Origin: Shimia sp. | GTDB lineage: Bacteria > Pseudomonadota > Alphaproteobacteria > Rhodobacterales > Rhodobacteraceae | Direction: 5' to 3' | Length of the DNA stretch: 64,000 nucleotides | NCBI RefSeq assembly: GCF_022448905.1 | Contig: NZ_JAKVCW010000001.1 | Span: forward strand, 62,001 to 126,000 | Part shown: positions 43,427 through 52,593 of the stretch, piece by piece | How the letters are laid out: the number at the start of each line of letters is the position of its first letter | Position numbering within the stretch: position 1 is the first letter of the stretch | Translations under genes and position numbers: made by a program | The notes under the pieces: model-generated | What the model was told of the DNA's origin: nothing | What the model saw: the letters and a program-made list of their open reading frames with translations, nothing else | Database searches by the model: none

Positions 43427-45028
43427 ATGGTAAATTACTTCAAGCTGATCGCGCTGGGCCTCATCACGTTTTTTGCGTTGATAGCGGCCAATTACGCGCG
43501 TGACGTAGCTTACATGGTACATGCCTCGATTATTTCGGGTGTGTCCTTTGGGCTGTTTATTTGGGTTCTGCGCGGCATGGGCACCGAGAAGGTGCATGCG
43601 CAGGACGAATACATGGATGACGTGATCCGCTACGGTGTGATCGCAACCGCCTTTTGGGGCGTCGTTGGCTTTCTGGCAGGGGTGTTTATTGCGTTCCAGC
43701 TGGCCTTTCCGGCGCTCAACTTCGAGTGGGCACAGGGCTACGCCAACTTTGGTCGCTTGCGCCCGCTGCACACCTCGGCGGTGATTTTTGCGTTTGGCGG
43801 CAACGCGCTGATCGCGACATCCTTCTACGTTGTGCAGCGCACCAGCGCCGCGCGGCTGTGGGGTGGCAATCTTGGTTGGTTTGTTTTCTGGGGCTACCAA
43901 CTTTTTATCGTTCTGGCAGCGACAGGCTACCTTCTGGGCGGTACGCAGTCCAAGGAATACGCCGAGCCCGAGTGGTATGTAGACCTGTGGTTGACCGTTG
44001 TTTGGGTGGCTTACCTGGCGGTGTTCCTCGGCACCGTGATTAAGCGTAAAGAGCCGCACATCTATGTGGCCAACTGGTTCTTCCTCGCCTTCATCGTCAC
44101 GGTTGCGATGCTGCACGTGGTCAACAACCTGACCATTCCTGTGTCCATTTTCGGCTCCAAATCCGTGATTGTCTGGGCCGGTGTGCAAGACGCGATGGTG
44201 CAGTGGTGGTACGGCCACAACGCCGTGGGCTTCTTCCTGACCGCGGGCTTCCTGGGCATGATGTACTACTTCATTCCGAAGCAGGCCGAACGTCCGGTGT
44301 TCTCCTAAAAGCTGTCGATCATTCACTTCTGGGCGTTGATCTTCCTGTATATCTGGGCGGGTCCGCACCACCTGCACTACACTGCACTGCCTGACTGGGC
44401 CTCGACCCTCGGCATGGTGTTCTCCGTGGTGCTGTGGATGCCGTCCTGGGGTGGCATGATCAACGGTCTGATGACCCTGTCCGGCGCCTGGGATAAGCTG
44501 CGTACTGATCCTGTAATCCGTATGATGGTGATCTCGGTAGGTTTCTACGGCATGTCGACCTTCGAAGGTCCAATGATGTCGATCCGCGCCGTGAACTCGC
44601 TGTCTCACTACACCGACTGGACCATTGGTCACGTGCACTCCGGTGCGCTGGGGTGGAACGGCATGATCACCTTCGGCTGTCTCTACTTCCTGGTGCCTGT
44701 GCTGTGGAAACGTGAGCGTCTGTACTCGCTGCAGCTTGTGAGCTGGCACTTCTGGCTCGCCACCATCGGCATCGTGCTCTACGCGGCGTCCATGTGGGTG
44801 ACCGGTATCATGGAAGGCCTGATGTGGCGTGAAGTGGATGCCAACGGCTTCCTGGTGAACTCCTTTGCCGACACTGTGGCTGCGAAGAAACCGATGAACA
44901 TCGTGCGTGGTCTGGGCGGGGTTCTGTTCCTCACCGGTTCCATCATCATGTGCTACAACCTGTGGATGACTGTACGTAAGGCACCGGCCAAAGAGGCCAA
45001 CCTTTCCGTCGCAGTCCCGGCTGAATAA
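43427..45028 (+). pseudogene. ccoN: cbb3 oxidase subunit I, interrupted by in-frame TAA
   Basis: Catalytic heme-copper subunit of cytochrome cbb3 oxidase, 533 codons if read through. Codons 1-293 are intact and include His115 (heme b), the CuB ligand His264 in [10 protein letters not shown], and [12 protein letters not shown]. Codon 294 (44306-44308) is TAA where homologues have Tyr. The same frame resumes at once with [20 protein letters not shown], then the CuB histidines (H314, H315), and heme ligands in [15 protein letters not shown], to the normal end at 45028. Truncation would remove the catalytic tyrosine (Y308 by my alignment) and most ligands. Sequencing error, nonsense mutation or readthrough must be separated. 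Confidence 0.93.
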
Positions 45029-45043
45029 GGAGGGCCGGCAGCT

Positions 45044-45775
45044 ATGGCTATTCTCGACAAACATAAGATCCTCGAGACCAACGCGACCCTCCTGCTTGTT
45101 TGCAGCTTCCTGGTCGTAACCATCGGTGGCATTGTACAAATCGCGCCTCTGTTCTGGCTCGAAAACACCATTGAGGATGTGGAGGGCATGCGCCCTTACA
45201 CCCCTCTCGAACTCGCAGGTCGTGAGATCTATCTGCGCGAAGGCTGCTATGTCTGCCACAGCCAGATGATCCGTCCGATGCGCGACGAGGTGGAGCGCTA
45301 CGGTCACTACTCGCTGGCAGCGGAGTCCAAATATGACCACCCGTTCCAGTGGGGCTCCAAGCGGACAGGTCCTGATCTGGCCCGTGTCGGTGGCCGCTAC
45401 TCCGATGATTGGCATCTGGACCACATGCGTGACCCGCAGTCCGTGGTACCTGAGTCCATCATGCCGAAGTATGGCTTCCTCGAGAAGAAGAAGATCGATG
45501 GCAAATACATCGGTGACATCATGAAAGCGAACGCGATTGTGGGTGTGCCTTACACCGAAGACATGCTGGAAAATGCCCAGTCTGACTTCATGGCACAGGC
45601 CGATCCGGACAGCGACTATGATGGTCTTTTGGAGCGCTATGGCGAGGTTAACGTGAACGTGCGTAACTTCGACGGTCAGCCAGGTGTGTCCGAAATGGAT
45701 GCGATGATCGCTTATCTTCAGATGCTGGGTACGTTGGTTGATTTCTCGACCTTCACGCCTGACGCGTCACGGTAA
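45044..45775 (+). CDS. ccoO: cbb3 oxidase subunit II, mono-heme cytochrome c
   Basis: 243 residues with one N-terminal TM anchor ([20 protein letters not shown]) and a single heme motif CYVCHSQ at about 70-76. Conserved [11 protein letters not shown] and MPKYGF with the Met ligand region. It passes electrons from CcoP to CcoN. AAGGAGGGCC precedes the ATG. Complete, in contrast to ccoN. Confidence 0.96.
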   Translation: MAILDKHKILETNATLLLVCSFLVVTIGGIVQIAPLFWLENTIEDVEGMRPYTPLELAGREIYLREGCYVCHSQMIRPMRDEVERYGHYSLAAESKYDHPFQWGSKRTGPDLARVGGRYSDDWHLDHMRDPQSVVPESIMPKYGFLEKKKIDGKYIGDIMKANAIVGVPYTEDMLENAQSDFMAQADPDSDYDGLLERYGEVNVNVRNFDGQPGVSEMDAMIAYLQMLGTLVDFSTFTPDASR

Positions 45776-45787
45776 GGAGGAGAGATT

Positions 45788-45973
45788 ATGGAAACCTATT
45801 CTTTCCTACGAGAGTTTGCGGACAGCTGGATGCTTTTGTTCCTGTTCTTGTTCTTTCTGGCAATTGTGCTGTGGGTGTTCCGCCCCGGTGCCACCAAGGA
45901 ATACAAGGACACGGCCAGCATTCCGTTCCGTCATGAAGATAAACCCGCCACGGATGAGGAGGCGCGGACATGA
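45788..45973 (+). CDS. ccoQ: cbb3 oxidase subunit CcoQ (subunit IV)
   Basis: 61 residues, one TM segment ([17 protein letters not shown]) and a charged C-terminus typical of CcoQ, which stabilises the complex in the presence of oxygen. AAGGAGGAGA precedes the ATG. ATGA overlap with ccoP. Confidence 0.92.
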   Translation: METYSFLREFADSWMLLFLFLFFLAIVLWVFRPGATKEYKDTASIPFRHEDKPATDEEART

Positions 45974-46836
45974 GCAAACCATCGAAAAAGTTTGACGGCG
46001 ATCCAAACACCACCGGTCACGTGTGGGACGGGATTGAGGAGTTTGACAATCCGATGCCGCGCTGGTGGCTGTGGGTGTTCTATGTCACTATCATCTGGGG
46101 CATCGGATACACCATTGCTTATCCGGCCTGGCCGGGCATCAAAGGCGCGACAACCGGTTTGCTGGGCTGGTCCACGCGGGCCAATGTGCAGGCGGATATT
46201 GACGCAGCGGCAGACAAGCTGGCGCCGATCAACGCCAAACTGGAAGCTGCGGAACTCACCCAGATCACCACTGATCCGGAGTTGGGGCCTTATGCGGTAT
46301 CTGCTGGTTCCGCTGTTTTTAAAACTTGGTGCGCACAGTGTCACGGGTCCGGCGCAGCTGGCGCGATCGGCTATCCGAACTTGCTGGACAATGACTGGCT
46401 GTGGGGTGGCGACATCGAAAACATCTATCTGACGGTTCGTCACGGTATTCGTAACGAAGAAGACGACGATGCGCGCTATTCTGAGATGCCTGCCTTTGGG
46501 ATCGATTACCTCGAAGACGAGCAGATTGATGCGGTTGTGAATTTCGTAATGTCGTTGTCAGGTGAGCCAAAGGATGCGTCTGTTGTCGCGGCGGGAGCAG
46601 AGGTCTTTGCGGACGAATGTTCTGCTTGCCACATGGAAGACGGCACGGGTGATCGCGAGCAGGGGGCACCAAACCTTGCGGATGCAATCTGGCTTTATGG
46701 TGGCGATTATGACTCCATCACGGAGACAGTGACCTACAGCCGCTACGGTGTGATGCCTTCCTGGGGCAACCGTCTGACCGAAGCGCAGGTGCGTGCGGTC
46801 TCCGCCTACGTGCATCAGCTAGGTGGCGGCGAGTAA
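45970..46836 (+). CDS. ccoP: cbb3 oxidase subunit III, di-heme cytochrome c
   Basis: 288 residues. N-terminal TM segment ([20 protein letters not shown]) and two heme motifs, CAQCHG (about 119-124) and CSACHM (about 218-223). The leading [24 protein letters not shown] region is the CcoP family signature. Entry point for electrons from cytochromes c. Intact. Confidence 0.96.
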   Translation: MSKPSKKFDGDPNTTGHVWDGIEEFDNPMPRWWLWVFYVTIIWGIGYTIAYPAWPGIKGATTGLLGWSTRANVQADIDAAADKLAPINAKLEAAELTQITTDPELGPYAVSAGSAVFKTWCAQCHGSGAAGAIGYPNLLDNDWLWGGDIENIYLTVRHGIRNEEDDDARYSEMPAFGIDYLEDEQIDAVVNFVMSLSGEPKDASVVAAGAEVFADECSACHMEDGTGDREQGAPNLADAIWLYGGDYDSITETVTYSRYGVMPSWGNRLTEAQVRAVSAYVHQLGGGE

Positions 46837-46859
46837 CTTCGCCCCCTTTTGGAAACACC

Positions 46860-46892
46860 GACCGCTCCGGAAAACCGGGGCGGTCTTTTTTT
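46860..46892 (+). terminator. terminator of ccoNOQP
   Basis: GACCGCTCCGG / CCGGGGCGGTC (one T-G pair) with AAAA loop, followed by eight T residues. Confidence 0.92.
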
Positions 46893-46921
46893 GTGCTTTT
46901 GTGCCGGAAAATTTTGCCAAT

Positions 46922-46935
46922 TTGACCAAGATCAA
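46922..46935 (+). promoter_or_regulatory. FNR box upstream of AraC gene
   Basis: TTGAC-CAAG-ATCAA, 209 bases upstream of the AraC ATG. A low-oxygen promoter for that regulator is likely; the long leader is unexplained. Confidence 0.75.
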
Positions 46936-47144
46936 GTTTTTGCCTGGCGCTCCTTGGTAGAACTTGTCTCAAGGGCAGCACGCCGCAACCGGAGCTGTCC
47001 ATTGGGTGTCGATCTTTCCGTCCTGTTCGCGCGTTTCCTGGAAAGATTGGCACCCACAATTTCTTTCCGTACATGCAAATTGCGCCACTTGGTTGGCGAA
47101 CTGCGCCAACTTGCCTATGTTTGGCTCCTAAGTTGGAGGCACAG

Positions 47145-48140
47145 ATGCAAAAACAGGTTCGGTATCCGGTTCACAGATCCACGGCAGGTCTCTTGCGCTC
47201 CTGCGGTGTTTCTCCCGAACGGGTTTTGCGGCGTGCCGGGATGCCGGTGGATCTGTTTGAGACAGAGTCCAAAGGTGTGACGGCGCAGCAGTTTTTTTCC
47301 TTATGGGAAGCCATTTCTGACGAGATTGATGACCCCAAGGTGGTGATCGAAATGGCGAGAACCATGGCGCGCGGGCCTTTTATTCCTGCGGCCTTTGCGT
47401 TTTCCTGTAGTCCGAACATCGCCACAGGGCTGAAACGCAAGGCGGTGTTCAAGCCATTGGTGGCACCGATCAAGCTTTTGGTGACGGAAACAGAGCAGCA
47501 TCTGGTTCTGGAAATTGACGTGGCAGAGCCGAATCTCGATGTGCCCAAGTGCATGGCGGCCTTTGAGATGGTCTATTTCCTTGAGATGGGGCGTACGTTT
47601 ACGGGCGTGGATTTCCTGCCGGTAGAAGTGGGCGTGCCTGAGTTGATGGAAGATCAGGCGGTGTTTGACCGGCACTACGGGCGCAAGGCGGTGGTCACGC
47701 CGCTGCCACGACTGACCCTGACGCGCGAAGATGCCTATCGACCGCTTATTTCGGAAAACCCGCAGCTGTGGGCTGGGTTCGAGCGTGAGTTGACGCGGCA
47801 GCTGGCGGAGCATCAGCGCGCCTTGTCGATGGCGGCGCGGGTTCGCAATGCGTTGTTGGAGCTGTTGCCTGCGGGGCAGGCGTCAGTGGATGCGGTGAGT
47901 GACCGTCTTGTGACAAGCCGCCGCAGCCTGCAACGCCACCTCAGCAAAGAGGGGCAGACTTTCCAGTCTGTGCTGGATGACACGCGGTCGGATTTGTCCT
48001 TACATTACTTGCGTCAAGCTGACATGAGTGTTGAGGAAATCTCTTATTTGCTGGCGTATCGCGACCCGAATTCTTTCTACCGCGCGTTCCAGAATTGGAC
48101 CGGTCGCACCCCTGCGCAAATGCGCGCAGAGCTACTCTGA
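47145..48140 (+). CDS. AraC family transcriptional regulator
   Basis: 331 residues from the ATG at 47145 (TTGGAGG upstream). N-terminal Arabinose_bd-like domain (PF12625 type: RSTAGLLRSCGVSPERVLRRAGMP, DPKVVIEMARTMARGPFIPAAFAF in pieces), and a C-terminal double HTH with TSRRSLQRHLSKEG and EEISYLLAYRDPNSFYRAFQ. It belongs to the OruR/AraC group. It sits between ccoNOQP and ccoGHIS behind its own FNR box; a role in the oxidase cluster is possible but unproven. Confidence 0.88.
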   Translation: MQKQVRYPVHRSTAGLLRSCGVSPERVLRRAGMPVDLFETESKGVTAQQFFSLWEAISDEIDDPKVVIEMARTMARGPFIPAAFAFSCSPNIATGLKRKAVFKPLVAPIKLLVTETEQHLVLEIDVAEPNLDVPKCMAAFEMVYFLEMGRTFTGVDFLPVEVGVPELMEDQAVFDRHYGRKAVVTPLPRLTLTREDAYRPLISENPQLWAGFERELTRQLAEHQRALSMAARVRNALLELLPAGQASVDAVSDRLVTSRRSLQRHLSKEGQTFQSVLDDTRSDLSLHYLRQADMSVEEISYLLAYRDPNSFYRAFQNWTGRTPAQMRAELL

Positions 48141-48193
48141 CGCAGGGAGGTTTTTTTACCTGGGGCGTAAAAGGTGAATCACAAATGTGAGAT

Positions 48194-48207
48194 TTGACAC
48201 AGGTCAA
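48194..48207 (+). promoter_or_regulatory. FNR box upstream of ccoG
   Basis: TTGAC-ACAG-GTCAA, a symmetric variant of the FNR palindrome, ending 53 bases before the ccoG GTG. It should drive ccoGHIS under low oxygen. Confidence 0.82.
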
Positions 48208-48260
48208 TGTTCTGGCGTCCAATCACTGGGACAAGATCGAGTAATCTCCTCTCCTAACAT

Positions 48261-49700
48261 GTGAGTGATTCCGTGAGCAAAAGTCCCGCACCGTCTCTGT
48301 ACGCGGCACAAGAGCCAATCTTTCCGAAACGCGTTTACGGGCCGTTTCGCAATTTAAAATGGATTATCATGGCGGTCGCTTTGGGTATCTACTACCTGAC
48401 GCCGCTTTTACGCTGGGACCGCGGCCCCAGCCTGCCGGATCAGGCTGTGCTGATCGACATGGCAAACCGACGGTTCTTCTTTTTCATGATCGAGATCTGG
48501 CCACATGAGTTTTACTTCGTGGCGGGCCTTTTGATTATGGCTGGCTTGGGGTTGTTCCTGTTCACGTCGGCCCTGGGCCGAGTGTGGTGCGGTTATGCCT
48601 GTCCGCAGACGGTTTGGACGGATTTGTTCATTCTGGTGGAACGCTGGATCGAGGGCGACCGCAACGCGCGTTTGCGCCTGCATCGCCAGAAGAAGCTGGA
48701 TTTCCGCAAGGTGCGCCTGCGTGTGGCCAAATGGATCACCTGGCTGTTTATCGCGATGGCCACAGGTGGGGCCTGGGTGTTCTACTTTGCAGATGCGCCT
48801 ACCTTGGCTGTCGATCTTGTGACTGGCAACGCGCATCCGGTGGCCTATACCACCATTGCCATTCTGACCTTCACCACCTTCTTCTTTGGTGGATTTGCGC
48901 GAGAGCAGATTTGCATCTACGCCTGTCCATGGCCGCGTATTCAGGCTGCGATGATGGATGAGGACACGCTCACCATTGGATATCGTGACTGGCGCGGGGA
49001 GCCTCGTGGTAAAGCGCGGAAGGGCGAACCTGCCGATGCTCATGGAGATTGTATCAACTGCATGGCGTGCGTGAATGTTTGCCCGATGGGGATTGATATT
49101 CGTGACGGCCAGCAGATGGAGTGCATCACCTGCGGTCTGTGCATCGATGCCTGTGACGACATTATGGATAAGATTGGCAAGCCGAGAGGATTGATCGACT
49201 ATCTGGCGCTGTCGGATGAAGATCGAGAGCGCGCTGGCGAGCCGCCGCGTAGCGTGTGGAAGCACATCTTCCGGGCACGGACTATTATGTATACGTCTCT
49301 TTGGTCGCTGGTGGGAATCGGCCTTGTTGTGGCGCTGTTCTTGCGTTCTGACATCGAGGCCACCGTGGCGCCAGTGCGGAATCCGACCTTTGTGACCCTG
49401 TCAGACGGATCGATCCGCAACACATATGAGGTGCGCCTGCGCAACAAACACGGCGAAGACAGGATGTTCCGGATTTCAGTCAAAGGGGACCCAAGCCTGC
49501 GTGTGCAGCTTGAGGGCACCCCTTATGAGGCGGTAAATGTACCGGCAGACCAGATGCGCAACCAGCGGGTCTATGTGATTGCCCCGGCAGGATCGGCTCC
49601 GGCAGACGGCAGCCTGACCAACTTCCGCTTTTGGTTTGAGGACACCGGCAACGGTGACCGCGTACACAAAGACACTGTTTTTAATGGAAAGGGCCAGTGA
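48261..49700 (+). CDS. ccoG: cytochrome c oxidase accessory protein CcoG (FixG)
   Basis: 479-residue membrane iron-sulfur protein; CcoG (RdxA/FixG) reduces copper(II) for cbb3 assembly. About five TM segments and two 4Fe-4S motifs, CINCMACVNVCPMG and CITCGLCIDACDD, plus VWCGYACPQTVWTDLF near the N-terminus. The GTG at 48261 lacks a strong ribosome site; another GTG 12 bases on is possible. Stop overlaps ccoH (TGATG). Confidence 0.95.
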   Translation: MSDSVSKSPAPSLYAAQEPIFPKRVYGPFRNLKWIIMAVALGIYYLTPLLRWDRGPSLPDQAVLIDMANRRFFFFMIEIWPHEFYFVAGLLIMAGLGLFLFTSALGRVWCGYACPQTVWTDLFILVERWIEGDRNARLRLHRQKKLDFRKVRLRVAKWITWLFIAMATGGAWVFYFADAPTLAVDLVTGNAHPVAYTTIAILTFTTFFFGGFAREQICIYACPWPRIQAAMMDEDTLTIGYRDWRGEPRGKARKGEPADAHGDCINCMACVNVCPMGIDIRDGQQMECITCGLCIDACDDIMDKIGKPRGLIDYLALSDEDRERAGEPPRSVWKHIFRARTIMYTSLWSLVGIGLVVALFLRSDIEATVAPVRNPTFVTLSDGSIRNTYEVRLRNKHGEDRMFRISVKGDPSLRVQLEGTPYEAVNVPADQMRNQRVYVIAPAGSAPADGSLTNFRFWFEDTGNGDRVHKDTVFNGKGQ

Positions 49701-50161
49701 TGGCAGAGAAGAAATTCACCGGCAAACACTTCTTGATGATTTTTGTCGGGGCGTTTGGTGTGATCATTGCGGTCAACCTGTCCTTGGCCTGGAACGCGGT
49801 GGCGACTTTCCCTGGTTTGGAAGTGAAGAACTCTTACGTGGCCAGTCAAAGCTTTGATGAGCGTCGTAATGCACAAGAAGCCTTGGGTTGGGACGTAAGC
49901 GCACGAGCCAAGGGCGGGTTGTTGATCCTGTCGATCACCGATGAGAACGGCAAACCGGTGCAGGTGTCCAAATTGGATGCGGTACTGGGCCGGGCCACCC
50001 ATGTGCAGGATGATCGCACCCCGGATTTTCAGTTTGACGGAAAAGCCTATGTGGCGCGTGAAGAGCTGGCGCCGGGGAACTGGAACATCCGTATGAACGC
50101 CACAGCGCTGGACGGCACGCCGTTTGAGCAACGCGTGATCCTGCGCGTGGAGCAGAGCTAA
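49700..50161 (+). CDS. ccoH: FixH/CcoH family assembly protein
   Basis: 153 residues from the ATG at 49700. One N-terminal TM segment (FLMIFVGAFGVIIAVNLSLA) and a periplasmic beta domain with the family pattern ATFPGLEVKNSYVASQSFDE and ALGWDVSA. Needed for stable assembly of cbb3 oxidase. Followed by ccoI after 3 bases. Confidence 0.93.
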   Translation: MAEKKFTGKHFLMIFVGAFGVIIAVNLSLAWNAVATFPGLEVKNSYVASQSFDERRNAQEALGWDVSARAKGGLLILSITDENGKPVQVSKLDAVLGRATHVQDDRTPDFQFDGKAYVAREELAPGNWNIRMNATALDGTPFEQRVILRVEQS

Positions 50162-50164
50162 GCC

Positions 50165-52354
50165 ATGACCGCGGCGATGCGCCCAAATATCTCGGCCTGT
50201 CCGGCCTGTGATGCGGCCCCGGCGGCAGAAGCGCTGGCGGAGCAGGCCATTCAGGAAGAGGCGCGCATCGCGTTGTCTGTGCCAAGCGTGCATTGTGCGG
50301 CGTGTATTTCGACCGTCGAGGGCGCGCTGGCAGCGCATCCGGGCGTGCATTCCGCGCGGGTGAACCTGACTTTGAAGCGCGCTTCTGTGGAAGCGGATCC
50401 TGAGGTGACCGCCGAAGCCTTGGCGAGCGTGCTGGAACAGGTCGGCTATGAGGCGCATAAGCTTGACGCCGGCACACTGAGCGCGACGCAGACAGACAAG
50501 GCGGGGCGTGACCTGCTGATGCGTTTGGCGGTGGCGGGATTTGCGTCGATGAACGTGATGTTGCTGTCGGTGTCGGTCTGGTCCGGCGCGGAGGCGGCGA
50601 CGCGAGACATGTTCCACTGGATATCGGCGGCGATTGCCCTGCCAACCATCGCGTTCTCCGGCAAACCGTTTTTTGTACATGCCTGGAGCGCGTTGAAGCA
50701 CAAGCGCCTGAACATGGACGTGCCGATTGTGTTGGCGATTGTGTTGGCGGTGGTCACCTCGCTATGGGAAACCACGTTGTCGGGTGAACATGCCTACTTT
50801 GATGCGGCTCTGACGTTGGTGTTTTTCTTGTTGGCTGGTCGCTATTTGGATCATCGCACACGGGCGGTGGCACGGTCGGCGGCAGAAGAACTGGCCGCAT
50901 TGGAAGTGCCGCGAGTGGTTCGGATTGTTGACGGGCAGGACGAGACCGTCGCGGTGAAAGAACTCGCGGTTGGTGATCTGGTTCGGGTGAAGCCGGGCGG
51001 GCGTATGCCTGTAGATGGCGAGATTGTTGCGGGGCGCTCTGAACTGGATCGCTCTTTGCTCACAGGGGAAACGCTGCCGGTTTTTGCAGAACCGGGCCAA
51101 GCCGTGAGCGCGGGCGAAGTGAACCTGACGGGGCCTTTGGTGATCCGCGCCACAGCGGTTGGCGAACAGACCAGCCTGCATCGCATGGCCGACTTGGTGG
51201 CCGTGGCCGAGTCCGGGCGGTCCAATTACACATCCCTCGCTGACAAAGCGGCGAAGCTTTACGCGCCGGGCGTGCATATCCTGTCCGCGCTGAGTTTTCT
51301 GGGCTGGTATATGTTCACATTTGACATGCGCACCGCGCTCAACATCGCGGCGGCAGTCCTGATTATCACATGCCCCTGTGCGCTTGGTTTGGCCGTGCCT
51401 GCGGTGACAACAGCGGCCTCGGGGCGGTTGTTCCGCAAAGGCATGTTGATCAAACACAGCACCGCGTTGGAGCGGTTGGCGCAGGTGGATACGGTGGTGT
51501 TTGACAAAACCGGGACCCTGACAGCTGGCGCGCCTGAGTTGATCAATATTGATAGCTTTGACGAGGCCGACCTGTCCGTTGCATTGGCATTGTCGATGGC
51601 CTCGGCACATCCCCTGAGTACGGCTATATCCAAAGCAGCCCAAGCGGCAGGCGTGCGTCCTGCGCGGGTGAGTGAAATCGAAGAAGTGCCGGGGTATGGC
51701 ACGCAAGGGCGGATCGACGGCCAGTTGGTGCGTTTGGGGCGGCCAACATGGGTTGGCGCAACGGCGGGCAATCAGACATCGGCATTCCTGAGCATAGGTG
51801 ACCACGCGCCAGTGGCGTTCCTTTTTGCGGATGCGTTGCGGGATGGTGCCGAAGAGAGCGTGAAGGCGTTGCAGGCTGCGGGCAAAGAGGTGATCCTGAT
51901 GTCCGGTGATACCACCGGCGCGGTGGAAAGCCTGGCCAACCGCCTGGGCATTGCCAAATGGGTGGCGGAAGCGCTGCCGGAAAACAAAGCCAAGCGCGTG
52001 CAGAGTTTGGCGGAAGACGGACGTTTTGTGCTGATGGTGGGCGATGGCCTCAATGACACTGCGGCCTTGGCCTCCGCACATGTGTCTATCTCGCCAGCTT
52101 CAGCATTGGATGCGGCGCGCGTGGCCTCTGATATTGTGCTTTTGGGCGGCGATCTGTCGCCGATCCCGGAAGCGGTGGACGTGGCCAAAAGCGCGATCAA
52201 ACGTATCCGCGAGAACTTCCGCATCGCGACGGTTTACAACATTGTGGCGGTGCCGCTGGCGGTGGCCGGACTGGCCACGCCGTTGATTGCCGCGTTGGCG
52301 ATGTCCACGTCTTCGATTACAGTATCCCTAAACGCCCTGCGCCTGAGAGGATGA
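50165..52354 (+). CDS. ccoI: copper-translocating P-type ATPase CcoI (FixI)
   Basis: 729 residues. It exports copper across the inner membrane for insertion into CcoN. N-terminal ACPAC-type pair (SACPACDAA) and heavy-metal-associated domain with HCAACIS; eight TM segments; CPC in ITCPCALGLAVP (about 402-404); phosphorylation motif DKTGTLT (about 447); SAHPLSTAI; and hinge GDGLNDTAAL near 626. All catalytic elements are intact. Confidence 0.96.
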   Translation: MTAAMRPNISACPACDAAPAAEALAEQAIQEEARIALSVPSVHCAACISTVEGALAAHPGVHSARVNLTLKRASVEADPEVTAEALASVLEQVGYEAHKLDAGTLSATQTDKAGRDLLMRLAVAGFASMNVMLLSVSVWSGAEAATRDMFHWISAAIALPTIAFSGKPFFVHAWSALKHKRLNMDVPIVLAIVLAVVTSLWETTLSGEHAYFDAALTLVFFLLAGRYLDHRTRAVARSAAEELAALEVPRVVRIVDGQDETVAVKELAVGDLVRVKPGGRMPVDGEIVAGRSELDRSLLTGETLPVFAEPGQAVSAGEVNLTGPLVIRATAVGEQTSLHRMADLVAVAESGRSNYTSLADKAAKLYAPGVHILSALSFLGWYMFTFDMRTALNIAAAVLIITCPCALGLAVPAVTTAASGRLFRKGMLIKHSTALERLAQVDTVVFDKTGTLTAGAPELINIDSFDEADLSVALALSMASAHPLSTAISKAAQAAGVRPARVSEIEEVPGYGTQGRIDGQLVRLGRPTWVGATAGNQTSAFLSIGDHAPVAFLFADALRDGAEESVKALQAAGKEVILMSGDTTGAVESLANRLGIAKWVAEALPENKAKRVQSLAEDGRFVLMVGDGLNDTAALASAHVSISPASALDAARVASDIVLLGGDLSPIPEAVDVAKSAIKRIRENFRIATVYNIVAVPLAVAGLATPLIAALAMSTSSITVSLNALRLRG

Positions 52355-52355
52355 C

Positions 52356-52514
52356 ATGCAAGTTCTGTCTTATTTGATCCCGATTTCACTGTTTCTGGGG
52401 GGCGTGGGCCTGGTTGGGTTTCTCTACACTGTGCGCTCCAATCAGTATGATGACCCCGAGGGCGATGCGCAGCGCATTCTGTCTGGGCAGTATGACGACA
52501 AGCCGAAGGTTTAG
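52356..52514 (+). CDS. ccoS: cbb3 oxidase maturation protein CcoS
   Basis: 52 residues (MQVLSYLIPISLFLGGVGLV, then GFLYTVRSNQYDDPEGDAQR). A single TM helix followed by the invariant Q-Y-D-D-x-x-G-D-A-x-R-I-L block identifies CcoS, which is needed for heme and copper insertion. It begins 1 base after the ccoI stop. Confidence 0.95.
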   Translation: MQVLSYLIPISLFLGGVGLVGFLYTVRSNQYDDPEGDAQRILSGQYDDKPKV

Positions 52515-52536
52515 ACGTTCGCTATAGCAGCAAAGA

Positions 52537-52570
52537 AAAAGACCGTCGCGGGAGGCTGCGACGGTCTTTT
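52537..52570. terminator. bidirectional terminator ccoS/dac
   Basis: Perfect 13-base arms AAAAGACCGTCGC and GCGACGGTCTTTT, loop GGGAGGCT, between convergent genes. Confidence 0.92.
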
Positions 52571-52593
52571 GGTTAGTCGGTGGTCGATTTGGA

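Larger units (their letters stand above)
46837..47144. other. intergenic region ccoP / AraC gene
   Basis: About 308 bases holding the ccoNOQP terminator at the left and an FNR box at 46922-46935. The remainder, including an in-frame upstream extension of the AraC gene, shows no further recognisable element. Confidence 0.5.

Noticed and set aside
44300..44315. Programmed readthrough or selenocysteine/pyrrolysine-type recoding in ccoN
   Set aside because: The codon is TAA, which is not used for known amino-acid recoding in alphaproteobacteria, and no recoding structure was seen; kept only as a remote alternative to mutation or error.
44309..45028. Second half of ccoN as an independent gene
   Set aside because: No start codon with ribosome site follows the TAA, and the sequence is the uninterrupted continuation of ccoN in the same frame.
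43370..45424. 684-codon minus-strand open frame
   Set aside because: Antisense to ccoN and ccoO; histidine-rich composition is that of a codon shadow, with no family match.
50762..52081. 439-codon minus-strand open frame
   Set aside because: Antisense shadow of ccoI; no domain recognised.
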